A stretch of DNA of 64,000 bases from Microcebus murinus (lineage: Eukaryota > Chordata > Mammalia > Primates > Cheirogaleidae). This document shows, piece after piece, positions 33,919-45,940 of this stretch. A program made the translations under genes and the position numbers. The stretch spans positions 52,575,501 through 52,639,500 of the forward strand of contig NC_134108.1 in the NCBI RefSeq assembly GCF_040939455.1. Direction: 5' to 3'. The first letter of the stretch is position 1. Each line of letters begins with the position of its first letter. The notes below the pieces were generated by a model that did no database searches, was not told the origin of the DNA, and saw only the letters and a list, made by a program, of their open reading frames with translations.

Positions 33919-35990
33919 GTAATTTTGACTCATAATTAAAGATACAGTAGCCATAGTCACTAACACCAAACTTCAGATGTCAGTAACTGTAGTTTTTCCT
34001 TTCTGGTGTGTTTTTCCTGTGTTTTCTGCCATGGGATGGTGAGTATACCTGTTGGTATCACCACTTTTTGTCAAATGATTCACAGGGAAAAGATGAAAGC
34101 TACTTAGTCCCAGAGAAAATTACATACCTCTTTTGAACAATGTTTATAGTTTATAGAGACACCAATGAACCAACTATTGGAAATGTAAATATCAGAAGGA
34201 AGGAAAACTGATTTTGACCAAAGAAAAATGAAAGCTTAGAGAAAAATATGAAAGAAAGAATTGCCTCATATATATTTTTCCAAGAAAAGAAAATCTTACA
34301 TATCAAACAAATATCAGATCTTGAAAACTGAATGCTGGCCTTACATTGCGTATTGATATTAACATAACAACTATAAAAAAAGCTAAATTATAAATATGAA
34401 AACATTCTTATATTTTCTAGAAGTAAGGGGGTAGAGAGGAGAATTTTCTGCTATGTCTAAAAATATAAAGCTTTCATATTCTTTTGGAGAAACACACAGT
34501 ATTTTGAGGGCCCAGCAGAAATCTCATTAATGAACCTGGCCCCAGATGCTATGCCCCACAGATATTTTTCCCTCCTTGGGGTGCCTGGGACTTGTCATTT
34601 ATATATACTTTATGTGATTAATTATGTTTGCTTAGGTGGGGGAATAGTGTTTCTCAAGTTCACCTTAAGTTCTTTGACTCTTTGCCATAGTACATATCGC
34701 TTAGTATGTATTACAGGTTCTAATGTGCTCATCATGCCAGAAATTTATTTGAGCTTCTTTAGAATTCCAGAGTACACGTCCCATTTTAAAAAAAAACTGT
34801 TAAATGCACGCTGGGTAGGTTTCTAGGCCGGCCTCGAGAGCCTGTGTCTTAGGGCTGTGTGTGTCTCATGGTCCCTTACCACCGTGTATTCCAGGGTACT
34901 TTGGAGGTGTGAATTCAGATTTGCCAGAAAAGTGTCCCCTCCTGGTGTGGACCTGGCTAGTGGAATTGGGATTCTCCCCTTGCTCGTCTCCCCACCGTGA
35001 CAAGCAAAGGAGTGGGGTGAAGAGAGAAGCTGAGGCATGGTGATCTACGGGAGAGGAGCAAGTAGAGGCAGGAGCGCATCTCACGATCATCTCTTGTCTT
35101 CTTCATTTGATCTCATGCACTGGCTTGCCTGCTCTCCTTTCTACCTTTCTCACCTGTCCTTTGTGACTAGCGTCTCTCTCCTCCTTTGCCCACTGCCAAG
35201 CTCTTACAGCTTCTCTTTCATCCTTTGTGCCTGAAGTGAACACACTACCATTTTGAGATTTTCTATTGGTTTTTGGTTCTGTCTGTAAACCTACATTCTC
35301 TCCCTTCTCTAATTCCCTTCAAGAAAGACAGAAGTCTCATGAGTGGGAATGATAATTGGGTTTTAATTTCTCTTTTATGAAGTACTGGATTGTAGATGTG
35401 GTTGGGTAGAAATTCCAAAGGGAGAAACAGAAGAGTGTCTTTAGGAATGGTGAAGGCGCTAGCTGTGCAGATAAGATTTAGGGCAGTGGGGAGCAGGTGT
35501 GGGGTCACCTCCTCACTGCCTGTCTACTGTGGGTCACCGTGACCATCCAGCATGGGCCTCGCTGAGACAGGGGTTGGTCTCAGGAGTGGAGAGTCACAGG
35601 CGGCTGCATAGCCTGTAGTGGATTGGAAGCACCAGGGAAGAGAATGAACTTCTGTGTGTCTCTTGGCAAACTGTCCCCAAGGACACGGTTTCTTTGCCAG
35701 AGGTATGGGGTACAATCTGGATTTCTTCAGCCTTTGATGGTGACTGAGTGATTCAGCACTGCTGAAATGACCCAGGTTTTATGTGTTAATGAATGGACAC
35801 TTTGCTGTTCCTCAGTTGATAATGACTGGTCATCTGTGGATGATGACAAGCCGCGTATTAGTGATGTCAAGCTTCCAATTAGTGGATGAAGCTTTGCTAA
35901 TTAGTGATCTTACAGTCAGCCCTTGACAGAAGATGATGTTGGAGTATGCATTGTCATTTTTGTGGTATCCATTGATTGGATGTATACATG
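33919..35990. other. PREP intron 2 unique sequence
   Basis: No recognised repeat or gene. Overlapping small frames on both strands at 34823-35234 match no family. 35740-35950 contains several TTAGTGATG/TGATGA-type near-repeats without clear periodicity. Confidence 0.5.
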
Positions 35991-35999
35991 TATTGGATC

Positions 36000-36175
36000 C
36001 CAGGAACTTTACTGGGAACTTTGCATACCCTATCTTGTTTAATTCTCAAACTCTGAAATAGATCTTTTTATTCTCCTCATTTTATAGATGAAGAAATTGA
36101 GGTATGAGTGTTAACTTGTCCATGATCACTCAGCTAGTAAGTGTGTAGTCGGGAGTGGAACCCAGGTAGCCCAGG
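36000..36175 (-). repeat. MIR SINE fragment, minus strand
   Basis: 'TTCTCCTCATTTTATAGATGAAGAAATTGAGG', 'TAACTTGTCCATGATCACTCAGCTAGTAAGTG' and 'GGAGTGGAACCCAGG' are the reverse complement of MIR from its 3' half to its tRNA-derived part. Confidence 0.85.
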
Positions 36176-36819
36176 TGGGTATTACACAGTAAAAAACAAA
36201 TAAAAGGAAAAAGACTCTGGGAGTAATAGCTTTATGGATGCAAGCTATAGGAATGTATTCATGTCTGTGCTTGCCATGCAATTCTGCAGGCACCCGTGCC
36301 TGGACCTTGGGCCAGCCCGTTCCCACGCTGACCTGTATGGACAGTATACCCCAGGGCACCTGAGGCTTTCCCTTTGCATCTTCCATACATACCTTTCTCA
36401 CTCCTCTCTCAATAGGCGTGTTACCGATAAGGGCTAGTATATCCCTGGGATCTGATGAGTTAAATTTTGGTCTCAGACTGAAAAGGTAGGGTGGGTTTTA
36501 CAAACAAGCAGAAAAGCAGCACAAACGTTTTCTACTCATAGTTGTTAGCACATACTCAAAGGTGTATTAGCCATACCTTGGTGTAAGGAGGAGAATCTTA
36601 ACAGACTCTAAAACAAAGTAAAAGCTGCTTATTACATTTTCCATAAAAAACAGTCAGAAAGTAAGAAGCATTTGTTAATCTTTTATAAGATCTGAAATGC
36701 TATTGGTAGGACTTTGTTTTCATCTAGTGTTGAATGTAGGTTAGCCAATTCTGACAGTGCCTGGCAGTTAATAGCTATGTCCTCTATAAAAGAATATCAG
36801 AGCAGACTTGTAACTTAGA

Positions 36820-37020
36820 ATTAATGTCAATAATGTATATTACTTAATCCACTATACTCAAATCATTTCAACATGTCATCGTAAAATACCTTAATATTTT
36901 TCAAATTAAGTTTTCGAAATCTGGTGTGCATTAAAATGTGTTTACAGCACATCTCAACTCAGACTAGCCACATTTCAGTGCTCAGGAGCCACTCATGGCT
37001 ATTGTATTGGACAACAAAGA
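36820..37020 (+). mobile_element. hAT-Charlie-type MITE fragment
   Basis: 'AATCATTTCAACATGTCATCG', 'TTCGAAATCTGGTGTGCATTAAAATGTG', 'CAGCACATCTCAACTCAGACTAGCCACATTTCAGTGCTC' and a right end 'GGCTATTGTATTGGACAACA' match the right half of a common hAT-derived short element whose inverted repeat contains TGTCCAATA. The left half is missing. Confidence 0.8.
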
Positions 37021-37229
37021 CATGGACCAACCTTTCTTAGAGATGTAAGGAATATAAATAAATGCAGAGTTTATCACAGGAATTTAAGAATAGTTTAAAT
37101 TAATTAATAATAGTTAAAATAATTAATAGATTAAATAAAGCTATATAATTATCCTAATTGATATTAAAAAGAAATTAAAATCCAAAACTAAAAGTAGGAA
37201 TAAATGCTTGAATAAGATGGCAAATATTA

Positions 37230-37870
37230 TTCAAAATAACAACTTAAACACTAGGCTAGAATGTTCCCTGGCACTACTATTTTTATATGTTTTGCATAGC
37301 TTTGACCAATGCGATAAAAGATGAACCAAAATTTGGTAGGGAAGAAAATGAAATTATCATTAATTATAGATTATACGCTTATGTATCTAGAAAATAAGGG
37401 AAATAATTAAAAACTTATTATAATTAGTGAGTTCTATAAAGTGACTAGGTACAAAATAAATAAGATCAGTAGCAGTCATTTATATTATCAATAATAAAAA
37501 AAGATCCCATTTGATAGCAACAACAAAAAGTAAATACCTGAGAATGACGAGGAGATTTCAAGCCTATTGGGACAGCAGTCATGTCACCGTCAGAAATGTG
37601 GAGATACAGATAAGGGTCAGTTTAGGGCATTATTTGTAATAGTGAAAAATTGAAAAGAATCATTTTCAACAATAGTGAATCATAATACAGTGCATCTGCT
37701 TGATGAAATAGTATGAATCTATTAAAGTGTTGGGCTGTAAAGATTGCTTACTCATATGAAAAAGTGCTTATGGTAGAATTTTAAGTGAGAGGAGGATATA
37801 AGATTGGGGTGCTCTGAATTATTACAACTTAAAAATACCTTTGTAAAAACTGTTCTGAGAAGATCTATTT
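37230..37870 (+). repeat. Old L1M fragment, plus strand (ORF2 3' half)
   Basis: 'GGTAGGGAAGAAAATGAAATTATCATTAATTATAGATTATACGC', 'GTACAAAATAAATAAGATCAGTAGCAGTCATTTATATTATCAATAATAAA', 'GATCCCATTTGATAGCAACAACAAAAAGTAAATACCTGAGAAT' parallel the segment of L1 ORF2 after the reverse-transcriptase active site. It is the only sizeable L1 fragment in the PREP introns in sense orientation, and it is very diverged. Confidence 0.75.
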
Positions 37871-40175
37871 GGAAATACAAACTAAACACCAACCGTAAAA
37901 GAAAAGCTCTGGGTTAAATATACTTTAGATACCTAGAGAGCGTGATAATGCTCTCGAAGTGCATGAACCATAGTGAAATCTCACTGGTATGAACGGGATG
38001 TTACAGTAACCATGGAAGGTCCAGCATGAAGGGCCAGAGAAGGAGGTTTGCAGTCCTTAAAAATGATTTGAAGGCTAGACTGTTTCAGCAGTCAGTCAGC
38101 CCATGCTTTGCATTCCCTAGGCATTTCCAGGCTGTCCTCTGCAGCTTGTGGAAGGAAGTTTGCAGCAGTCTTGCTGCACCCTGGTGTTTTGCTAACTTGA
38201 GCTTCCTCTACTAATAACAAGGCTCTGCTTCCCCACCGCCACTCCCTGACATTAATGTGCACGTGGATGGCTTCCTAATCATTACCTTCCTGAATTTCCC
38301 TCTGCTATACATACTTACCCATGGCAAACAAGCAAGCAGACCCCAAACCCCACACTTTGCCTTCACTCTTCCCAAGTGCATGCTTCCTCTTAGTCTCATG
38401 GCCCCTTCAGATGTGCCCCATTCCGATCTGACTGTATCATGGGCCCTCTACAAGCCACTCTCCACGCCTCTTGACGCAGTTGAAACTCCCCTTTTCTTTG
38501 TCAGCACTCTCTGCAACATCTCCCATCAATATCAAGTGTTTTCGTGAAGATCAGTGGGGGTCCAGTTGCCAAATCCACTGATGTTTTCAAACATCAGTGT
38601 ATATCCTTTACCAGGGAGATGGACTTCACGTCTGGCGGAATGGCAGAGACTTGGGGAACACTGGCAAGGGGAATGTTCTTCCTCCTCAGCCCTGTTTTGC
38701 TGATATTGCTTTCGCCATCAAGGAAGGCAGTGTCTCTTAGATCACTGGGGGATGCTAAATTAGTATTGATTCTTCCTGGCCTCTTTACCCTAGTGCAGCA
38801 TTTGCTTCCTAATAGGGATGAATTCTACTCTTTACTTCTCTGGCTTAGTTTTGCAATCCCAAGGTCCGGATTAAACCAATGTCCTTGAAACCTCAATCTC
38901 TCTCTCTTATTGTGTCTTCAGCCTTTTAGCTGAATGTTTTAGAAGTTACTAAGTTGCTGGAGGATAGATACACAGAGAAAGGAAAAATTTATACTTTTCA
39001 AGGCATAGCAGCTGCCTTAACTGTAATTGATTGTCAAGTCTGGCTTTAATAGAACTGTGTCCTGGGGCTGGGGCACATGAGTTAACAAAATGTAGACTAT
39101 TGGCTGCATATGTCTAATGACTAAAATTTTTTTTTTCCCCGAGAGCTGCCCTGGGCAAAATGAGAGTAACAACAATACCATTTAGTTTGTGTATGTTGAA
39201 AAGAGAACTCTTAACAGGAATTTTTTAAAAGGGCGTTTTTGTGTACATTCATTTTTTCTAAAAATAAGAGAACCATTTGTTTCAGAGAAATATACAACAT
39301 AGATTTTCTTTTCATGCATGCTCCCCTCCCATCTGCTCACTGACTGAATAGTTAGAGGTAGCCCCATTAGACCTGCTGATAAGGAGCTGTGGACAGTAGG
39401 GGAAAGAAACTCTTCAGGATTGCAGGATAACAAATCTGGAAATGTCACCTTCTTTTTCCCTGTCCCAGGACTGTTCTTTCCTTGGCAGGAAAGATTTAAA
39501 CCTAAAGGACTTCTGATCATCTCTAGAGTATTTAAATATCCTAGGATTTCTGTGTGGAAATTTTAATGTCACACAGGTCAGTAGGGAACAGTTTAGGGAG
39601 GTAAACACCTACTTTCTCTGGTGTCCTTCCTTGTCTATCCTCAAGTCATGTTTTTTGTTTGTCTGCTTTTGTTTTCATTCTTTAAGGTTAACCCTGAAAG
39701 TGTGTAGTATGAGGAGTTTCTGCTCTGTTCTGGTATCAGTGGGGCCCACCTGGACCGTGTGTTTTCCCTAGCCTGGATGCAGAGCCAGCCTCTGGAAGAC
39801 CTGGTGCCAAGCTAGTCATGCAGGGACTCATCTGTCCCATGTCATTGCCCCTCTGGTCACTGCATTGTCAGGCTGAAGGGAAGCCGGTGGAGTGGAAGGT
39901 GGCTCTCAGGACGTTTAGTGCATGAGGGGCGAGTTGAATGTCTCTAAGACAAAAACAGCAGTTGAAGCTTACTGTTTGTTGGAGCTGATGAACACCAGAA
40001 ATTAAAGGTGTAGAAGGCTGGTTTGGGTGCGGAGTGTTCTTTGAAGACTTCAGGAAAGAACTGGGAATATCTTCTGTGTGGAGACTCCCTTCATCCTGTG
40101 AGTCTGGAGGCATTTCAATCAGTGTTGTTTTCTGTTGTGAAGCAGTGTGGAGGAGTGGGCTGTTCACAGAGGGAA
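37871..40175. other. PREP intron 2 unique sequence
   Basis: Mostly single-copy-looking. Plus-strand frames of 96 and 114 codons (38257-38547, 38544-38888) and a minus frame of 112 codons (39182-39520) show no domain or family resemblance and lack any splice context. Confidence 0.5.
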
Positions 40176-40179
40176 CCAG

Positions 40180-40320
40180 AAGTCAGAAGATACAAACTGT
40201 AACTCCTGTTCTTCTATTTTCTTATTCTGTGGCCCTCACAAGCTGCCTAATCTGGGATTCATTTTCTTAATCCATAGAAAGACTAAAATCACGTTCATTC
40301 ATTTAGCTCCAAGGTATAAC
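40180..40320 (+). repeat. Possible MIR fragment
   Basis: 'CTTATTCTGTGGCCCTCACAAGCTGCCTAATCTGGGATTCATTTTCTTAATCCATAGAAAGACTAAAAT' resembles the MIR 3' core, but divergence makes this tentative. Confidence 0.45.
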
Positions 40321-41113
40321 GGCACCCAGGTGAGAAGATGTATGTGAAAATTCATTTTATGTACACAGCAAAGCTCCAAACGAGGGTGGTGCTGCTTGGG
40401 CAGTGCAGGTTGGGCACTGCTGCTTAAATGTGTGGGACACAGTCGTGACTCCAGTTCCCTACTTGCTTAGTCAGAATGTTGAATTATAAGGACTCTTATC
40501 TCTCTATTTTCATCCACACCACTAAGCCAATTTTCCTTTTGAATTCTAGGTTTTTCACAAAAAGATACATTCTGAGCATTGATTTTTCTATGGAACCGTG
40601 ACTTGTAAGTGTGGTTTCATTGTTCTAAAATGTAGTGATTAAACTAGGCCAAAGATTACTTCAAAGCTATTTGGTAGCATCCCTTTTAATTGGTACCTTG
40701 TGAACCCCACTGGCAAAACTGGCCTGTAAAATGCTTTCCATCCATTCATTAATGTTTCATGTAAGGGCCTGGATTGAAAATTACTGCTATTATGTCACCA
40801 CTTCTTTATTGGAGACAGGAAACGCTTTCAATAAATATATTACCACATATTATCTCAATCTCCAAGATTTTTAAGGTCTTAAATATCTTATTACCTCCAG
40901 TGGGAATGTTTAGCCTTATTACAGTTTGTAGACATACTTCTCCTAAGTCCACAATTGAAATATGTTTTTGGGTAACAACTTCCTTCTGACCTCTGGATGG
41001 GATAATTGTCAAAAGTATGAGGAAGTTGCTGATACTGGGCCACTCTTCTCTTTTAAGCACTGCTTTCCCTTTTTTTCCCCCCCTTTCTCCTTTTTCTTGC
41101 TTTCTGTACTAGG
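40321..41113. other. PREP intron 2 unique sequence
   Basis: AT-rich sequence, nothing recognised. It ends in a pyrimidine-rich run next to the L1-B tail. Confidence 0.5.
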
Positions 41114-41508
41114 GTTTTGGTTTTGTTTGTTTGTTTGTTTTTAATTTCAAAATGTTAAGGGGGTACAAATGTTTTTATTACATAGATAGCTTTTATGATG
41201 ATTAAGAGATATTAGTGTGCCCATCACCCACATAGAGTGTCCATTGTACCTACTGGGCAAGTTTTTACCTCTCCTCTCCCCCCCTCTGCCTCCTTAATTT
41301 CCAATGACTTTTACATCTCTCTCTGTGTCCATGTGTACCATCAATTCATTCCCAGTTATTAGAGGTACAAATAGTGTTTGTTTTTTCATTCCTCACATAG
41401 TTCACTTAGGATAATGATCTCCAATTCTATCCAAGTTGCTGCAAAAGACATTATTTCATTCCTTTTTATAGCTGAGTAGTACTCCATGGTAGAATATATA
41501 CATACTCC

Positions 41509-41536
<28 letters not shown>
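41509..41536. repeat. (TA)n microsatellite inside L1-B
   Basis: About 13 TA units (ATATAT… then ATGCATGCC) at the place where L1 3' sequence normally has a short TATA run (compare GTATACATATATCACATTTG in L1-A), so it is an expansion of an L1-internal tract. Confidence 0.9.
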
Positions 41537-41539
<3 letters not shown>

Positions 41540-41647
41540 TGCCACATTTTGTTACTCTACTCATGAATTGGTGGACACTTAGGTTGATTCCACATCTTTG
41601 TGATTATGAATTGTGCTGCAATAAACATTAAAGTGTGGGTTTTTTGG

Positions 41648-41988
41648 TTTTTTTTTTTTTTTTTTTTTGTGAGACAGGGTCTCACTTTGTTGCCCAGGCT
41701 AGAGTGAGTGCCATGGCGTCAGCGTAGCTCACAGCAACATCAAACTCCTGGGTTCAAGCGATCCTCCTGTCTCAGCCTCCCGAGTAGCTGGGACTACAGG
41801 CATGTACCACCATGCCCGGCTAATTTTTTCTATGTATATTAGTTGGCCAATTAATTTCTTTTTTATTTATAGTAGAGACGAGGTCTCACTCTTGCTCAGG
41901 CTGGTTTCAAACTCCTGACCTTGAGCAATCTGCCCACCTCGGCCTCCCAGAGTGCTAGGATTACAGGCGTGAGCCACCGTGCCCGGCC
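41648..41988 (-). mobile_element. Full-length lemur Alu nested in L1-B, minus strand
   Basis: A T22 tail at 41648 is followed by GTGAGACAGGGTCTCACTTTG, the lemur-type linker read in reverse (ATTAGTTGGCCAATTAATTTC) and the left monomer ending GCCACCGTGCCCGGCC at 41988. L1 text continues on both sides. The flanks AGTGTGGGTTTTTT and AGAGTGTGTTTTTATT look like an imperfect target duplication. Confidence 0.95.
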
Positions 41989-42940
41989 ATAGAGTGTGTT
42001 TTTATTAAAATAACTTATTTTTCTTTGGGTGGATACCCAGTAGTGGGATTGCTGGGTAGAATGGTAAGTCTATATTTATTTCTTTGAGGAATCTCCATAC
42101 TGTTTTCCACAGAGGTTGTACTAATTTGCAGTCCCATCAGTCCCAACAGTATATAAACATTCCTTTTTCTCTGCATCCACACCAGCATCCATTGTTTTTG
42201 ACTTTTTAATAATGGCCATTGAGACAGGGGTAAGATGATATCTCATTGCGGTTTTAATGTACATTTCCCTGATGATTAGTGATGTTGAGCATTTTTTCAT
42301 ATGCTTGTTGGCCGTTTGTCTAACTTCTTTTGAAAAATTTCTCTTCATGTCTTTTGCCCATTTTTTAATGTAGCTGTTTATTTTTTTTTCTTGCTGATTT
42401 GTTTGACTTCTTTGTAGATTCTGGATATTAGCCTTTTATTGGATATATAGTGTGAAAATATTTTCTTTCATTCTGTAGGCTGTTTACTCTGTTGATTATT
42501 TTCCTTGCTGTCTAAAAGCTTTTTAATTTAATGAAGTCTCATTTATTCATTTTTGTTTTGGCCATAATTGCCTTTGGGGTCTTAGTCATAAATTCTTTGC
42601 CTAGCAGATGTCTAGAAGAGTTTTTCTTACATATTCTAGTATTCTTATGGTTTCATGCCTTACCTTTAAGTCTTTTGTGCATCTTGAACTAATTTTTGTG
42701 AGTGGTGAGAGATAGGGATCCTGTTACATTCTTCTGCATGTAACCGTCCAGTTTTCTCAGCACCATTTATTGAAGAGGGCTTCCTCTTGCCAGTGTATAT
42801 TGTTATCTGCTTTGTCAAAGATCAGTTGGTTGTAGGTAGATAGTTTTATATCTGGGTTCTCTGTTCTGTTCCATTGTTCTGTGTCTCTACTTTTATGCCA
42901 GTACAATGCTGTTTTGCTACTATAGTCATGTAGTGTAATT

Positions 42941-43343
42941 TAACATTTATCGGGTGTCAGGCGGGTGGGAGGGGCAGGCGTGGGCAATATATGTAACCTT
43001 AACATTTGTACCCCCATAATATGCTGAAAAAACAACACAAAACAAAACTTCAAAACACATGCACACACACAAAAGACATATTAAAAGACCACACCCCATG
43101 TAGGTGTCCTTAATATTTAAGTCTGGTATTAACATGTGTTAATCTTTGAAGAGGAAACAAGGAATAAAGCTAAGGAGCTCTTTAGCATTTTTTTTTAGTG
43201 TCTGTTTTTGAAATATGAATGCATGGAATTTTAAATTAACAAGAGTGTTTTTAGTTAAACTGCACAATCAGTAATGGTTTGGAAAGACATTTGATTATAA
43301 ACATTAAATATACTGAATAAATTAAGATGTAATCCAAAAAAAA
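42941..43343 (+). mobile_element. 5'-truncated L1 3' end plus ~260 bp of non-L1 sequence and poly(A): probable 3' transduction
   Basis: L1-B text breaks at about 42940 and resumes at about 43345. The insert begins with plus-strand L1 3' sequence (TTATCGGGTGTCAGGCGGGTGGGAGGGG, then GGCAATATATGTAACC and CCCCCATAATATGCTGAAA), lacking about 100 bases internally relative to L1-C. An A-rich, decayed tail follows at 43027-43075. Then comes about 260 bases of unrelated sequence ending with AATAAA at 43316-43321 and, 14 bases later, A8 at 43336-43343. This is what read-through of the L1 signal to a downstream poly(A) site produces. TGTAAT at both junctions may be a short target duplication. Confidence 0.7.
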
Positions 43344-43344
43344 T

Positions 43345-45940
43345 CTTGTAATATGAAGCCTTCAGATTTGTTCTTTTTCCTTTAGATTGCTTTGGATTCT
43401 GAGGCTCTTTTTTGGTTCTAAGTGAAATATAGAATTATTTTTCCTAGATCTGTGAAATATGAGATTGGCATTTTGAAGGGGATTATGTTGAATCTTTAAA
43501 TCATTTTGGGCAGTATGGACATTTTAACAACATTGATTCTACCAATTCACAAACAGATGTTTTCCCATTTGTTTGTGTCATCTGTGATTGCTTTCATCAG
43601 TGTTTCAAAGTTCTCCTTGTAGAGGTCTTTCACCGCGTTAGTTAAGTATATTCTTAAGTATTTTATTTTCTTTGTAGCTGCTGTGAATGATATTGAGTTT
43701 TTGATTTTATTCTTTGCTTGACTGTTATTAGTATATAGAAATGCTACAGATTTCTGTGCATTGACTTTGTAACTTGAGACTTTGCTGAATTTATCAATTC
43801 TAGGAGTTTGTTGGTGGCGTTTTGGGGGTTTTCTAGATACAAGATTATATCATCAGCAAAAAGAAGTAGTTTGACCTCCTTTTTCCTGGTCTGGATATGC
43901 TTTATTTACTTCTCTTGCCTGATTGCTCTGGCTAGGACTTCCAGCAATATCTTGAGTAGAAGTGGTGATAGTGGGCACTCTTGTCTTGTTCCATTTCTTA
44001 TCAACAATACTTTCAACTTCAGCCATTCAGTATGATGTTGCCTGTTGGTTTGTCATACATGGCCTTTATAATTTTGAGGTATGACCCTTACATGCCTAGT
44101 TTGTTGAGGGTTTTTATCATGAAAGGGTGCTGGATTTTGATGTATGCTTTTTCTTCATCTATTGAGATGATCATATGGTCCTTGTTTTTTGCTTTTGTGT
44201 AATCACATTGATTGATTTACATATGTTGAACTATCCTTGCATTCCTATGATGAAGCCCACTTGATCATGGTGAATTATTTCTTTAATGTGCTGTTGAATT
44301 TGGTTTCCTGGCATTTTGTTGAGGATTTTTCATCTATTTTCCAAAACGATATTGCTCTACAGTTTTCTTTTTTCATCATTGTGCCCTTTCCCAGCTTTGT
44401 TATCAAGGTGATACTGGCTTCATACAATGAGTTAGGGAGAATTCCCTCCTTATTGACGTTGTGGAATAATTTTTGTAGGATAGGTACCAGTTCTTTGTAG
44501 GTCTGGTAGAATTTGGCTGTCAATCCATCTGGTCTGGGGCTTTTTGTTTTGTTGGGAAATTTTTAATTACTGCTTCAATCTCTCTGCTCATTATTGGTCT
44601 ATTTAGGGTTTCTGTTTCTTCTTAGGGTCTTGGGAAGTTGTTTGTTTCTAGGAATTTGTCCATTTTCTCTACATTTTATATTTTATGTTCATAGAGATTT
44701 TTGTAGTATTCATGGATGGTATTTTGTATTTCTGTGGAATGAGTTACAATATCTCCTTTCTCATTTCTGATTGAGCTTATTTGGGTCCTTTCTCTTCTAT
44801 TTCTAATTAATCTAGCAATAAATCTATTGATTTTGTTTATCTTTTCAAAAACTAACTTTTTGTTTCATTGATGCTTTGTATTGTTTTCTTGATTTTAATT
44901 TCATTTAGTTTTGCTTTCAGTATTATTTCTTGTCTTCTGCTGGCTTTGGGTTTGGTTTGCTCTTCCTTTTCTAGTTCCTTGAGGTGTGACATTAGGTTGT
45001 TTATTAGTGATTTTTATGTCTTTTTGATGTAGACATTCAAGGCTATGAATTTTCCTATTAGGACTGTTTTTTTTCTGCATCCCAAAGATTTTGATAACTT
45101 GTGTCCTATTTATCTTTCAGATCGAGGAATTTGTTAGGTTTCCATCTTAATTTTATCATTGACCCAAAGGTTGCTCAAAAGCACGTTGTTTAGTTTCCAT
45201 GACTTTGTATAGATCTGAGTGTTTCTCCTGGAATTGGTTTCTAGTTTTATTCCAGTGTGGTCTGAGAAGATACATGGCATGATTTTGATTTTTTGAATTT
45301 ACTGAAACATGTTTTGTGGCCTAAGATATGCTCTGTCATGGAAAATGTTCCATGTGCTGATGAGAAGAATGCATATTCAATAGTTTTGGGGTAGAATGTT
45401 CTATAATTGTCTGTTAGGCCATTTTTCCTAGAGTCCTGTTTAAGTCCATTGTTTATTTATTTTCTGCTTCAATGATCTGTCCAGCTCCCTCAGTGGGGTG
45501 TTGAAGTCCCCAGCAATTTTGATGGCACTGCTAATCTCTCTGATTCAATCAAATAGGATTTACTTTATGAATCTGTGAGCTCCTGTGTTAGGTTCATATA
45601 TATTTAGGATTGTTATGTCTTCTTATTAAATTGCTCCCTTTACCATTATATAATGACCATTTTTGTCTTCCTTTACCATTGTTGATTTAAAGTCAGTTTT
45701 GTCTGATATGAGAATGGCTACACCTGCTCTCTTTTTGTGTCTGTTTGCATGGAATATTTTTTCCATCCCTTCATCTTGAGTCTGTGTGAGTCCTTGTGGG
45801 TTAGATGTGTTTCTTGGAGATAGTAAATACTTGGGTTTTATTTTTGCGTCCATTAAGCCAGCCTGTGTCTTTTTAGTGGGGCATTCAGACCGTTTACGTT
45901 GAGTGTTCATATTGACATGGGATGTTGTTCTTTTCATCAT
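43345..45940 (-). pseudogene. L1-B ORF2 remnant
   Basis: Together with the 41470-42940 part this is a broken ORF2. The reverse-transcriptase FADD motif is retained near 43850 (minus strand reads [11 protein letters not shown]). A palm fragment lies at 44275-44523 ([31 protein letters not shown]), and the endonuclease region at 45626-45940 contains DKTDFKSTMVKEDKNGHYIMV. Stops and frameshifts separate these pieces. Confidence 0.85.
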
